Shown here: piece by piece, positions 1-8,821 of the stretch
Layout of the letters: the number at the start of each line of letters is the position of its first letter
How positions within the stretch are numbered: position 1 is the stretch's first letter
IMG/VR virus record: IMGVR_UViG_3300025132_003822
Span: 1 to 25,428 of that record
Length of the DNA: 25,428 nt
Reading direction: 5' to 3' (one strand)
Source: a virus
Translations under genes and position numbers: made by a program
The notes under the pieces: model-generated
Seen by the model: the letters and a program-made list of their open reading frames with translations, nothing else
What the model was told of the DNA's origin: nothing
Database searches by the model: none

Positions 1-967
1 TTATTCACATTCAGGTACTAAATGGAATATGAATAAGCCTCTTGATATGGATGATAATACTATAACGACTACTGGGGCAATAGCAGCAGCTACTCTTAAT
101 ACAGGACAAGGAGCTAATGAGTTATATGCTATGGATCAGGACGTACAAACTTCTGACAGTCCACAATTTGCTGGAGTTAACGTAGGACATGCTTCAGATA
201 CTACACTTACAAGAGCAAGCGCAGGAGATATAAATGTAGAAGGTAATTTAGTCTACAGAGCTGGCGGTACAGATGTACCAGTTACTGACGGAGGTACAGG
301 TGCTTCTTCTTTGACTGACGGTGGAGTATTATTAGGATCAGGTACAGGAGCTATAACTGCTATGGCGGTACTAGGGGACGGTGAAATGATTGTAGGAGAC
401 GGAACAACTGATCCGGTTGCCGAAAGTGGTGCTACGTTACGTACTTCAATAGGAGTAGGTTTAGCAGACAATGTACAATTTTCTGCTATATCCGGTTCTA
501 CAGTAACAGCTAGCGGTAATATATCAGGTAGTGGATTACTAAAAATCTCAGGAGCAGGAACTAGTGAATTTACAAGCCACTTAAAGTCGCACTGTTTAGG
601 CGTAGGAACTGCACCTTCAGGTACTGGAGGAGAAATTAGAGCTACAAATGATATTACAGCGTACTATTCTTCAGATGAAAGATTAAAAGAAAATATTATA
701 GAATTAGATAATGCCTTAGATAAAGTAAATAATCTTAGAGGTGTATCATTCGATTGGAAGACATTATCTGCCGAAGAAAAAGCAACAATTCATTCTCACG
801 AAGGTCATGATATTGGAGTAATTGCTCAAGAAGTAAAAGAACAGTATCCTGAACTAGTTGAAGAAAGAGATAACGGATATTTAGCAGTTGATTATAAAAA
901 ATTAACTGCAGTATTAATACAAGCAGTAAAAGAACTATCTAAAAAAGTAGATAAATTAAATAAATAA
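1..967 (+). CDS. Tail fibre protein, C-terminal part, with S74-type intramolecular chaperone (5' partial)
   Basis: The reading frame is open from the first bases of the window through the ATG at 29, with fibre-like sequence before it, so the true start is probably upstream and the gene is 5'-truncated here. The visible part is rich in Gly, Ala, Thr and Ser with short beta-type repeats such as TDGGTGASSLTDGG, as in trimeric fibre shafts. From about residue 215 of the ATG-29 numbering it has the S74 peptidase / intramolecular chaperone signature: SSDERLKENI, then GVSFDWK, HDIGVIAQEV and YLAVDYKKLTAVLIQAVKEL, ending in a Lys-rich coiled coil. In this family the domain trimerises the fibre and is often cleaved off after folding. 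Cleavage here is inferred from the family. It is the likely receptor-binding or accessory fibre of the virion. Confidence 0.9.
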   Translation, partial: YSHSGTKWNMNKPLDMDDNTITTTGAIAAATLNTGQGANELYAMDQDVQTSDSPQFAGVNVGHASDTTLTRASAGDINVEGNLVYRAGGTDVPVTDGGTGASSLTDGGVLLGSGTGAITAMAVLGDGEMIVGDGTTDPVAESGATLRTSIGVGLADNVQFSAISGSTVTASGNISGSGLLKISGAGTSEFTSHLKSHCLGVGTAPSGTGGEIRATNDITAYYSSDERLKENIIELDNALDKVNNLRGVSFDWKTLSAEEKATIHSHEGHDIGVIAQEVKEQYPELVEERDNGYLAVDYKKLTAVLIQAVKELSKKVDKLNK

Positions 968-969
968 AA

Positions 970-1518
970 ATGGGTTACCAAATAAATGCAGATTTAGAAA
1001 CCTCATCAGGTCCTACTTCAGAGTTATATATAAGAATAGAAAATTGGAAGATCAATAGATCAACTAATATAGTTACATTTACTACAACATCGTGGCTAAA
1101 TTCTAATTATGCTAAAAAGTTTAATAGAAAGTATGCTGATGATAAATTTAGAAATGCAGTAGGTATTGTATCTTCTAAAGTTATATATTATGAAAATGAG
1201 CGAAGTAAAGGTAAACATTTAGATATAGAAAATTTATATACTTTCGAAATGGTAAAAGAAGAAGAGGTTGAAATACCTATCATGAAAAAGAAAAAAGTTG
1301 CCGTTGAAGTACCTTATATAAGCTTTGATGAAAATGGAGACGAAGTCACTCTTTATAGAACAGTAGAAGAAGAAAAACAAGTTCAAGTTGGAGTTAAAAA
1401 AGAAGTTAAAAAAGTAATAGATTATTCAATTATAGATAATTTAACTATTTATAGTTACGAAATTTTAAAAAATGAACTTTCTAAGTTATTTCCTAAAAGT
1501 AAAATTTTAAACGGATAA
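970..1518 (+). CDS. Hypothetical protein, probably virion-associated
   Basis: This 182-aa protein starts 2 nt after the fibre stop codon. I do not recognise a family. The N-terminal 60 residues look beta-rich (ELYIRIENWKINRSTNIVTF), with no signal peptide or membrane segment. Residues of about 95-150 form a highly charged stretch rich in Glu, Lys and Val (for example EEEVEIPIMKKKKVAVEV), suggesting extended beta strands or a charged linker. The C-terminus looks helical. Its place between a fibre gene and another probable structural gene suggests a fibre-associated or adsorption protein, but that rests on position only. Confidence 0.7.
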   Translation: MGYQINADLETSSGPTSELYIRIENWKINRSTNIVTFTTTSWLNSNYAKKFNRKYADDKFRNAVGIVSSKVIYYENERSKGKHLDIENLYTFEMVKEEEVEIPIMKKKKVAVEVPYISFDENGDEVTLYRTVEEEKQVQVGVKKEVKKVIDYSIIDNLTIYSYEILKNELSKLFPKSKILNG

Positions 1519-1519
1519 A

Positions 1520-1966
1520 ATGGCAGTACACACTTACGGAACAACCAACATATCATTCAGTTCATTTGACACTTGGGCTAACAATATAGGCTCAGATTCT
1601 AATGTAACTATGAACAATGCATTAGCAGATGCTTCACCAGCTAACAGTAACCCTACATCGGCTAGTGAAATTTATAATAATAATTGGTTCTACGGTCAAG
1701 TTCAAGTTTCTTCAGGAGGTTTTGTAGATGTAGCTGCAGGTAGTTATACACTCAGCGATGTAAATAGTACTACTACACTTAAAAATGTAAATTTAGATTT
1801 AAACGACTTAACATTAACAGCAGACGAAACTGCTGCATATCCTAAAACGTTTGTAAGATGGAGAGCGGGAGGAGCAAGTGGTACTGAGATACAAACAGGA
1901 GAAGTACTTACTCTTAATGCTTCTACACAAACATCAACTACAGTATTTTACGCTGAATTTACTTAA
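1520..1966 (+). CDS. Hypothetical structural-type protein
   Basis: This 148-aa protein begins one base after the preceding stop codon. It is rich in Ser, Thr, Asn and Ala and poor in charge. It has no cysteine and no membrane segment, and reads as alternating beta strands (SYTLSDVNSTTTLKNVNLDL). That composition is typical of phage fibre or baseplate decoration proteins. No specific family was recognised. It is the last gene before the glycosyltransferase/radical SAM block. A 15-nt gap follows, in which I see no hairpin or promoter-like element. Confidence 0.7.
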   Translation: MAVHTYGTTNISFSSFDTWANNIGSDSNVTMNNALADASPANSNPTSASEIYNNNWFYGQVQVSSGGFVDVAAGSYTLSDVNSTTTLKNVNLDLNDLTLTADETAAYPKTFVRWRAGGASGTEIQTGEVLTLNASTQTSTTVFYAEFT

Positions 1967-1981
1967 TAGTTAATAAAGGTT

Positions 1982-2830
1982 TTGAAGATAATATGGGTTT
2001 ATGAAAATATAAGTGAAAAAGACTTTTTTTATTCCAAGCTAGATACTCTGTTACTACTTAGTTCTGCTATACAATGGAAAAAACATCATCCTGAACATAC
2101 TACTACTTTACATTGTGATGATCTAACTAAAGCTTTTTTAGATAACTTGAACGCACTAAGTGTTTGGGATGAAGTTATATTACTTCCTAAGAATAAATTT
2201 ATTAATAAAAATATTTTTTGGGCTTCTAGTAAAGCTCAAGTACTAAGAAGTGTAAAAGAACCAGTAGTAATTATGGATCATGACTTTTTAGTTTATAATA
2301 ATTTAAGTAAGTATCTAAATACTAAGACTATTTTTGCTCACGAAGAAGATGGAACTAGATACTACCCTACTGCTAGTGATCCATTTATAGGGGAAATAAC
2401 TGATATGATACCAAGGCCGCAGCCTTATGCAATAAATTGTTGTTTTTGTTATTTTCCTGATTATAAATTTACTAATAATTATGCTGAATTTGCTTTACAG
2501 TTAATGACTAGATTTACTGATTTAAAAGTACCTAATTCAAAGTTTTTAATTTTTGCTGAACAGTTATCTCTTAAGTATCTATTAGATTATCATAATGTTT
2601 CTTACGATACATTAATGCAAGAAATATTTATGTCGAATGAAAAAAAATTCGTATCTTATGATAAAGGTTTAATACCAAAAAATGAAGTTTATAAATATTT
2701 TAGACACTACTGGATGGATAAACCAGATATAAGAAAAGACGAATCAAGTATTGAATATACTACGTTAAAAAATATTATCAAACAAAAGAAAGTTATAAAT
2801 TTAGAACCTATAAATGATCTTAAATCTTAA
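1982..2830 (+). CDS. Putative glycosyltransferase (GT-A-like)
   Basis: This 282-aa protein probably starts at a TTG, because the frame opens directly into MKIIWVYE, a typical first beta strand of a nucleotide-sugar-binding fold. A short AAAGG lies just upstream. Residues 92-105 (KEPVVIMDHDFLVY) form a hydrophobic strand followed by an acidic DHD at 99-101, the place of the DxD metal/nucleotide motif in GT-A enzymes. Later features are a Cys-containing segment (NCCFCYFP) and a C-terminal HYW motif that could supply the usual late His ligand. It would transfer a sugar from an activated donor; donor and acceptor are unknown. It is the first gene of the accessory block and its end overlaps the methyltransferase gene by 17 nt. 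Confidence 0.65.
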   Translation: MKIIWVYENISEKDFFYSKLDTLLLLSSAIQWKKHHPEHTTTLHCDDLTKAFLDNLNALSVWDEVILLPKNKFINKNIFWASSKAQVLRSVKEPVVIMDHDFLVYNNLSKYLNTKTIFAHEEDGTRYYPTASDPFIGEITDMIPRPQPYAINCCFCYFPDYKFTNNYAEFALQLMTRFTDLKVPNSKFLIFAEQLSLKYLLDYHNVSYDTLMQEIFMSNEKKFVSYDKGLIPKNEVYKYFRHYWMDKPDIRKDESSIEYTTLKNIIKQKKVINLEPINDLKS

Positions 2831-3581
2831 CTTTATAAGAGAGTTTATTACCAATAACCAAAAAGAACAGTTAGAACATAACGGCAAGGTAAGAACTCAA
2901 TATGACTCTGTTCCTTACAGGTGGACGCACGGTGCTACCGAATATTCTTTAGGGGATGGACTACTTATATACTCTATTATTCATTATATGAGAGCGAAGG
3001 TCTGTGTATGCTTAGGTTCAGGAGGAGGTTTTATTCCCCGTATAATGACTCAAGCAAGATTAGATCTACACGATTCAGGTATATTCGAAGGTAAGAAAGA
3101 ATTTAATTGGGGTGATATAGGTTCTACCTTTTTAGTTGATGCTACTAATGGAGTAGGAGGAGAAGTTGATTATTTAGAAGAAGCTTCATTTTTTAGATCT
3201 AAATTTTATCCTAGATTTATTAACGATACTACTGAAAATGCTTATTATAATTTTTTTATCAAAGAAGATATTAAAATTGATTATTTACACATTGACGCAG
3301 ATCATTCATATGATGGAGTAAAAAAAGATTTTGAATTATATTCTAATATTATTTCAGAAAACGGTATTATCTCTATACACGATACTGATAAAAATTATTC
3401 TAAAAATTATATAGTATCTAAAGATTTAAAAGAGCAAAAAAAATATCAAAAATTTGCTGAAGGACCTTCTAAGTTTATAGAAGAAATATCAGATAAATGG
3501 CAAAGATTCGATTTTTTTAATGAAGGAGTTTTTCCTTCAAAACCAAGTTCAACAGGATTAACAATTTTAAGACATGCCTAA
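2814..3581 (+). CDS. Class I SAM-dependent methyltransferase (Methyltransf_24-like)
   Basis: This 255-aa protein has a Rossmann-type glycine-rich SAM motif I, CVCLGSGGGF (residues 64-73), an acidic residue after the second strand (D109), and the block IDYLHIDADHSYDGVKKD (155-172) followed by GIISIHDTD (184-192). The HIDADHSYDGVKxD pattern is characteristic of methyltransferases found in surface-polysaccharide and cephalosporin-hydroxylase-like families. It probably O- or N-methylates a sugar or another small acceptor. The acceptor cannot be read from the sequence. The gene overlaps its neighbours by 17 nt upstream and 8 nt downstream, so it is likely translationally coupled with the two glycosyltransferases. 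Confidence 0.82.
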   Translation: MILNLNFIREFITNNQKEQLEHNGKVRTQYDSVPYRWTHGATEYSLGDGLLIYSIIHYMRAKVCVCLGSGGGFIPRIMTQARLDLHDSGIFEGKKEFNWGDIGSTFLVDATNGVGGEVDYLEEASFFRSKFYPRFINDTTENAYYNFFIKEDIKIDYLHIDADHSYDGVKKDFELYSNIISENGIISIHDTDKNYSKNYIVSKDLKEQKKYQKFAEGPSKFIEEISDKWQRFDFFNEGVFPSKPSSTGLTILRHA

Positions 3582-4413
3582 TTTAGTTACAGTAGTAGGA
3601 GAGAATACACATATTCTCCCACATATGTTAAAACATTATGAAGATAAAATAGATAAAGCTTATATAGCAGTTTATAGACAAGGTAAAGATGATGGTATAC
3701 TAGAAGAAATAGAAGAGCTAGGTATTAAACCTTTTATGGTTTTCACCGAAGACAAGTATAACTGGAATAGAGTTACTGAAATATATAACACAGTAAAGAA
3801 AACTAAACCAAATGACTGGTGGATAGTAGCTGATGATGATGAACTACAGGTATACCCAGAGCCTATTGAAGACATAATAGAGAATTGTGAGAGATATGGA
3901 TATGACTTTGTTACAGGGGGGTTCTTAGATCGTATAGGTAAAGATGGTACTTTCCCCGAAGTAACTAGAGATACAAATATTCATAAAGCTTTTCCATTAG
4001 CTGGATTTTTTAGGTACCCTATGTCAGGAGCATGTCCGAATAAAGTTACTCTTATGAAAGGACACCAAAATGTTACTCCTGGTCAGCACTATGCTACTTT
4101 TGACGATGGTACTAACAGTTGGGGAACTGGTCATGCTAGAAGGATGCCAGTAAATGAAATATTTACTCAAGTGCATCATTTTAAATGGGATAGTAGTTGT
4201 GTGGATAGAATAAAAAAAGTAGCAGATAATAAAAAAGACTATTCTTTTTCCGATGAATATAGAGTTATGTACGAAGGTATAAAAGACTCAGGTTTTAGAA
4301 TTGATATAAAAAATCCTGAATATTTAGTTGAAAATCTTAAAGAATTTTCTTATATTAATTATAACGATTATACCGAATGGTCGTTACTTAAAGATAAAAT
4401 AATTAAAATATGA
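3574..4413 (+). CDS. Putative glycosyltransferase (GT2/GT92-like)
   Basis: This 279-aa protein starts with MPNLVTVVGENTHILPHML, resembling the opening strand and acceptor loop of GT2/GT92-type enzymes. The middle contains NDWWIVADDDELQVYP (residues 80-95), a hydrophobic strand ending in DDDE that fits the DxD metal/nucleotide-sugar motif. The segment QVHHFKWDSS further on resembles the late His-containing motif of the same group. It has no membrane anchor and is probably cytosolic. It overlaps the methyltransferase gene by 8 nt and the next small gene by 4 nt (ATGA). Transfer of a hexose or similar to a glycan or protein acceptor is likely; specificity is unknown. Confidence 0.7.
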   Translation: MPNLVTVVGENTHILPHMLKHYEDKIDKAYIAVYRQGKDDGILEEIEELGIKPFMVFTEDKYNWNRVTEIYNTVKKTKPNDWWIVADDDELQVYPEPIEDIIENCERYGYDFVTGGFLDRIGKDGTFPEVTRDTNIHKAFPLAGFFRYPMSGACPNKVTLMKGHQNVTPGQHYATFDDGTNSWGTGHARRMPVNEIFTQVHHFKWDSSCVDRIKKVADNKKDYSFSDEYRVMYEGIKDSGFRIDIKNPEYLVENLKEFSYINYNDYTEWSLLKDKIIKI

Positions 4414-4625
4414 GTAAAACTGATAAGAAAGCTGAAGATTTAGTTTTAGAGCAACGTAAAGTTAGAGCTTTAGAAAAAATAGCTGTATCGTTAGATACTT
4501 TAACTATGTGGTTTGAAGAAGTAGATAAAGAAGGATGGAGCGATAGAATAGCTTGGTACCTTAGTTTATGGAAAGAAAAGTACATAGATGAAGTAAAACC
4601 AAGTAAGTCTAAGAAAAATGCATAA
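4410..4625 (+). CDS. Small hypothetical protein (71 aa)
   Basis: This gene overlaps its upstream neighbour by 4 nt and its downstream neighbour by 8 nt, which supports it as a real gene. A shadow frame on the opposite strand exists but is less plausible. The protein is strongly helical and charged (KKAEDLVLEQRKVRALEKIA). It has a Trp-rich central segment (LTMWFEEVDKEGWSDRIAWY) and a Lys-rich tail. There are no cysteines, no leader-like Gly-Gly motif and no membrane segment. A role as a small partner of the flanking glycosyltransferases is conceivable but unsupported. I do not recognise it. Confidence 0.6.
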   Translation: MSKTDKKAEDLVLEQRKVRALEKIAVSLDTLTMWFEEVDKEGWSDRIAWYLSLWKEKYIDEVKPSKSKKNA

Positions 4626-6018
4626 ATTAGGTATAATTGTACCTTATAGAAATAGACCAGAACAATTAGCTAAATTTAGACAGAGTATAAAGGAATATAT
4701 TACTGATATAGATTATGAGTTAATTATAGTTGATCAACAAGGTAATAAAAAATTTAATAGAGGTTGGCTTTTAAATATAGGATTTAAAGAGGCCGAAAAA
4801 TTAGGTTGTGATTATGTAGTATTTCACGATATTGATATGCTACCTATCGAGGCCGATTATAGCTACTCTGATAAACCTTTACATCTAATTACTGATTTAG
4901 ATTTACCTAGTGGAGTATCAAGAACTCTTTTTGATGAATATTTCGGTGGAGTTACTTTATTTCCTGCTGATATATTTAGACAAATAAACGGATATACTAA
5001 TTTATACCAAGGTTGGGGATTCGAAGATGATAATTTACTTCTACGTTGTTTAGAAAATCATATAGCTTTAGATGGTAATATGGTAGTACAGAAAGCAAAA
5101 TCTGCTATTGCATTAGAATTTAACGGAGAAGATAGTTATGTAGCTATTCCTAATAAATTAAATGCATCTAGAAATTTTTCTATATTTGTATCTTTTAGTT
5201 ACGACGAAATTAATATTTCTAAGTATGAGATAAACGACTATAACTCTATATTCAGTATACCAGGATTCGATACTACTTTAACCGTAAATTCATTCTTCGA
5301 TTTGACTTTTCAATTTTGGAGTAAGACTTTAGAGTCTATGGCTATATCTACTAAAGCATTAAGAGCAGGTAAATACAATGCTATTATTACAGTTAAAAGC
5401 AAAACTCGTTATCAAAATGTAGTTAAGTTATATATTAACGGAGAGTTAGTAGGTGAAAGCGCATTTGATAAAATGTCTAACTTAAGGGATTCAAAATATT
5501 TATATTTAGGAGTTGGTGATCCCGATAGAGAGGAAAAAAATAACTGGTTTAAAGGAACTATAGATACGTTTGCTACATATAATACTGATTTAACTGAAAG
5601 AGAATGTGCTCAATTAGGAAATAATACTCATAAGAGTTTATTCGGATTAGAATCAGGTCCAAGTTTATCTTCTTATTACGATTGCAAATTTGTAGATTAT
5701 GGTGAGCTATTAGATTTAAAGAAATCAGTTAACGGTACTATAGTAAATTGCGAACAAGTAAACGTTTATAAAACTCCAGATTTTAAAAAGCCTATTCCAT
5801 ATAGAAGAGAAGGTAAATTTGAGGTGCTATATCATAAAGAAAATGGGTATAAAGATGGTTATTGGATTAGTTGGACTAGTAGAGATAATCAACTTAAATA
5901 CTTAGATAGTTACTATAAATCAGGTACAGGATATCAAAAAGACGGACTAACTACTTGTTCATATAGAGTTATAAGTAGAGATTCGATAGATAACTACCAC
6001 CATATATTAGTTAAATAA
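4618..6018 (+). CDS. GT7 (beta-1,4-galactosyltransferase-like) enzyme with inserted LamG-like domain
   Basis: This 466-aa protein has the motif series of family GT7: VPYRNR (residues 8-13), FNRGWLLNIGF (46-56), a DxD-type HDID (70-73), YFGGVTLF (108-115) and GWGFEDDNLLLRC (132-144). From about 163 to 385 the fold is interrupted by a LamG/concanavalin-like jellyroll. The jellyroll begins at LEFNGEDSYVAIPN, has LYINGELVGES in the middle, and ends with KGTIDTFATYNTDLTEREC. The GT7 pattern then resumes with RREGKFEVLYH (396-406), where H406 sits where the animal enzymes have their metal-binding MIRH histidine, and DGLTTCSYRVI (442-452). The jellyroll probably binds glycan and positions the acceptor. 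The gene overlaps the small upstream gene by 8 nt and shares one base (TAATG) with its downstream paralogue. Confidence 0.85.
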   Translation: MHKLGIIVPYRNRPEQLAKFRQSIKEYITDIDYELIIVDQQGNKKFNRGWLLNIGFKEAEKLGCDYVVFHDIDMLPIEADYSYSDKPLHLITDLDLPSGVSRTLFDEYFGGVTLFPADIFRQINGYTNLYQGWGFEDDNLLLRCLENHIALDGNMVVQKAKSAIALEFNGEDSYVAIPNKLNASRNFSIFVSFSYDEINISKYEINDYNSIFSIPGFDTTLTVNSFFDLTFQFWSKTLESMAISTKALRAGKYNAIITVKSKTRYQNVVKLYINGELVGESAFDKMSNLRDSKYLYLGVGDPDREEKNNWFKGTIDTFATYNTDLTERECAQLGNNTHKSLFGLESGPSLSSYYDCKFVDYGELLDLKKSVNGTIVNCEQVNVYKTPDFKKPIPYRREGKFEVLYHKENGYKDGYWISWTSRDNQLKYLDSYYKSGTGYQKDGLTTCSYRVISRDSIDNYHHILVK

Positions 6019-7439
6019 TGAAACATAAGTTAGGAGTTTGTGTACCCTATAGAAATAGAGAATTGCATATGCATGAATTTATTCCTAAAGTTGGGAAATA
6101 TTTAAAAAATCGTAATATAGATTTTCAAATTTATATAGTTCATCAAGTAGACGATAAACTGTTTAATAGAGGTGCAACTAAAAATATAGCTGCAAAGCAT
6201 GCATTTGAAGATGGCTGTGATTATATAGTATGGCATGATATAGATATGATTCCGGAAGAAGGCGGAGGAGCTGACTACTCCTACCCAGATAAAGCACCAA
6301 GACATATAGCTACTAAAATCGAACAGATGGGCTGGCAGTTAAAGTATCATGAATATTTTGGTGGAGCAGTTTTATTTACTAAAGAACAGGTAGAAGCTAC
6401 AAACGGTTACTCTAACGATTATTGGGACTGGGGTATGGAAGATGATGATCTCTTTTGGAGATGCCATAAAGAAGGTTTGACTAACGATACGTGGTTAGAT
6501 ATTGAACCTATTGAGCAAAAGTATTTAGCTTTTAATGGTATTGATTCATATGCAAAATTTCCCTTTGATAATAAATTACTTAATTTGACTGCTAAGTCTC
6601 ATACTATATCAGTATTAGTTAGAGCATACCATACTTTAGATAAAAATAAAATATATCTTATAGGAGACAAAAAAAGAGCATATGTAGAGTACCCTATTTT
6701 AAGAATACCTGGTTATGATTATGGATTTTCATTTAATAATTCTAGGGCATTAACTTTAACTTATTGGAACTCTTTTAATAAACATAATTATATGTGGCTC
6801 AAGAGATACGATAACCAATGGAGCTGGTTAACTGCAGTATTAAATGAAGAAAGACATTTATCTCATTTATATTTAAACGGGACTGAGGTTGATTCAAAAG
6901 GAGGTTTTGGTAGCCCTTCTCCTTTTAGGTTTACTGGTAAGTTGAAAAAATATGGTACTAATAGTATCTATTTAGGTACATCACCTTCACAATCTGAAAA
7001 TAGTTCATATAAATTTTTCAAAGGTGATATTGCAAGAGTATATGCTTGGAATAGAGCTCTAAATATATCAGAGGTAAGAAATTTACATCATGACCTACCT
7101 AAAAAAGGATTAGCTATTAATTATAATGCTAATAAACCTATAACTAAGTTAGATACTTATAATGTAGATATTAAAGAAGATACTCTTAAAATACCTAATT
7201 CAATTATACCTCATAGAGTTGAAGGTAGAATGAGATGTTTACCTCATAAAGATGAAGGTATAGTTGATGGAGTATTTGCAAAAGGTGAAACCACAGCAGC
7301 TAATGAAAGAAGGTATGTCCTTAAGATGCAACAAAATGAAATTAACTATAAAGAAGATGGTATTAAACAACTTAAATATGAGTTAGTAGGAGAACAAATC
7401 TTTACTCCTTGGGCTAAGATGCTTAATATAAAATTATGA
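6018..7439 (+). CDS. Second GT7-like enzyme with inserted LamG-like domain (paralogue)
   Basis: This 473-aa protein has the same architecture as the gene before it. GT7 motifs are VPYRNR (9-14), FNRGATKNIA (49-58), HDID (73-76), YFGGAVLF (113-120) and WDWGMEDDDLFWRC (136-149). A LamG-like jellyroll occupies about 166-362, from YLAFNGIDSYAKFP to KGDIARVYAWNRALNISEV. The C-terminal GT7 segment follows: RVEGRMRCLPH (400-410, probable metal ligand H410) and DGIKQLKYELV (447-457). The two copies have diverged most in the jellyroll, as expected if that domain sets acceptor specificity. The gene overlaps the first radical SAM gene by 4 nt (ATGA), tying the glycosyltransferase and radical SAM parts into one unit. 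Confidence 0.85.
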   Translation: MKHKLGVCVPYRNRELHMHEFIPKVGKYLKNRNIDFQIYIVHQVDDKLFNRGATKNIAAKHAFEDGCDYIVWHDIDMIPEEGGGADYSYPDKAPRHIATKIEQMGWQLKYHEYFGGAVLFTKEQVEATNGYSNDYWDWGMEDDDLFWRCHKEGLTNDTWLDIEPIEQKYLAFNGIDSYAKFPFDNKLLNLTAKSHTISVLVRAYHTLDKNKIYLIGDKKRAYVEYPILRIPGYDYGFSFNNSRALTLTYWNSFNKHNYMWLKRYDNQWSWLTAVLNEERHLSHLYLNGTEVDSKGGFGSPSPFRFTGKLKKYGTNSIYLGTSPSQSENSSYKFFKGDIARVYAWNRALNISEVRNLHHDLPKKGLAINYNANKPITKLDTYNVDIKEDTLKIPNSIIPHRVEGRMRCLPHKDEGIVDGVFAKGETTAANERRYVLKMQQNEINYKEDGIKQLKYELVGEQIFTPWAKMLNIKL

Positions 7440-8821
7440 AGCTACCTGTAGCATTCAAAGATGTTAAAAATAAACTTGACAACGTAGGTTGTGGTTTTTG
7501 CTTGGCTAAATGGAGTCAGGTTACTATGCACCTACATAATGGACTTACCCATTCCTGTCACCACCCAGCTCCTCATAAAATACCATTAAGAGAAATAGAA
7601 CATAATCCTACTGCGTTACATAATACCCGTCATAAGAAAAGACAGAGAATGGCTATGCTTAAGGGCAAAAGACCTAAAGAGTGCGATTACTGTTGGAACG
7701 TAGAAGATAACTCAGATAGATTTTCAGATAGAGTTCTCAAATCATCTGAGCCATGGTCTATGAATCATTTTGACGATATAGTATCTAAACCATGGAATAC
7801 CGATTATAATCCTAAGTACGTAGAAGTATCTTTTTCTAATACTTGTAATTTTAAATGCTCTTATTGTGGTCCTTTATTTTCTTCTAAATGGATGGATGAA
7901 GTAAGATCTAAAGGTCCTTACCCAACTGATGATAAATTCGGTAGATTAGATACTCTAGAAGAAAAAGGTCATATACCTTATTTACAATCAGAATATAATC
8001 CATATGTAGAAGCCTTTTGGAGATGGTGGCCTGAACTATATACTGATTTAGATACTTTTAGGATTACTGGAGGAGAGCCTTTACTGTCTAAAGATACTTG
8101 GAAATTGTTAGATTTTATCATAGAATCTCCTGAACCTAATCGCAATCTTAAACTATCAGTAAATACAAATTTAGGTATACCCGATAATTTATTTGATAGG
8201 TTTGTAGAAAAAGTAAGTAAAATTATAGAACAAGAAAGAGTTAAAGAGTTTATAATATTTACCTCAGTAGATGGTTGGGGAGAACAAGCTGAATATATAC
8301 GTAACGGATTAGTATTTAATAAATTTTGGGATAACGTCAATACTTTACTTGATAAGCTACCAAGTGTTACAGTAGTATTAATGTCTACTTATAATATGTT
8401 TTCTCCATTTACTTATAATAAATTAATTGAAGGAGTATATAAATTAAAGAAAGAATATGCAAACGACTATAGATATTGGAAGCATGCTATACATTTAGAT
8501 ACATCATACTTAAGGTATCCTCATCATCAGACAGTACAATTATTAGAGAGTAACCATAAAGAACTTATAAGATCGAATGCTGAACTTATGTACTTTAAAA
8601 GCTCTCCAGTCTTTAATTTCAATCAATTAGGATTTACTACTATAGAGATCAATAAAATGAAAAGAATTTATGATTGGTCTAAATCTAACATAGATTCTAA
8701 AAAATTAAAATTAGAAAGAAATAATTTAGTTAAGTTTGTAGATGAACACGATAAAAGAAGAGGTACTAATTTTTTAAATACGTTTCCTGAGTTAGAAGAA
8801 TTTTATTATGATAATAAGTAG
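7436..8821 (+). CDS. Radical SAM protein with N-terminal twitch/SPASM-like region, copy A1
   Basis: This 461-aa protein carries the radical SAM CX3CX2C motif CNFKCSYC (C137, C141, C144), preceded by a beta strand (YVEVSFSNT), and the SAM-contacting TGGEP (211-215). The N-terminal 100 residues hold a second Cys set: C19 and C22 in GCGFCLAKW, C41 in SCHH, and C83/C86 in ECDYCW. This fits an auxiliary iron-sulfur cluster of the twitch/SPASM type placed before the radical SAM barrel. From memory, database entries for phages name a similar family 'twitch domain-containing radical SAM protein'. The C-terminus ends with DKRRGTNFLNTFPELEEFY, a motif shared by all six paralogues here. The substrate is unknown. 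The gene overlaps its LamG-like neighbour by 14 nt. Confidence 0.9.
   Translation: MKLPVAFKDVKNKLDNVGCGFCLAKWSQVTMHLHNGLTHSCHHPAPHKIPLREIEHNPTALHNTRHKKRQRMAMLKGKRPKECDYCWNVEDNSDRFSDRVLKSSEPWSMNHFDDIVSKPWNTDYNPKYVEVSFSNTCNFKCSYCGPLFSSKWMDEVRSKGPYPTDDKFGRLDTLEEKGHIPYLQSEYNPYVEAFWRWWPELYTDLDTFRITGGEPLLSKDTWKLLDFIIESPEPNRNLKLSVNTNLGIPDNLFDRFVEKVSKIIEQERVKEFIIFTSVDGWGEQAEYIRNGLVFNKFWDNVNTLLDKLPSVTVVLMSTYNMFSPFTYNKLIEGVYKLKKEYANDYRYWKHAIHLDTSYLRYPHHQTVQLLESNHKELIRSNAELMYFKSSPVFNFNQLGFTTIEINKMKRIYDWSKSNIDSKKLKLERNNLVKFVDEHDKRRGTNFLNTFPELEEFYYDNK

Noticed and set aside
29-31. ATG at 29 as the true start of the fibre gene
   Set aside because: The frame is open to the window edge with fibre-like sequence before it and no ribosome-binding context, so the gene most likely continues upstream.
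1967-1981. Promoter or terminator before the accessory block
   Set aside because: The 15-nt gap holds only TAGTTAATAAAGGTTT-like sequence, with no hairpin and no copy of the recurrent element.
4403-4585. Minus-strand frame opposite the 71-aa gene
   Set aside because: The + strand gene fits the overlapping gene string; the opposite frame is isolated and has no supporting context.
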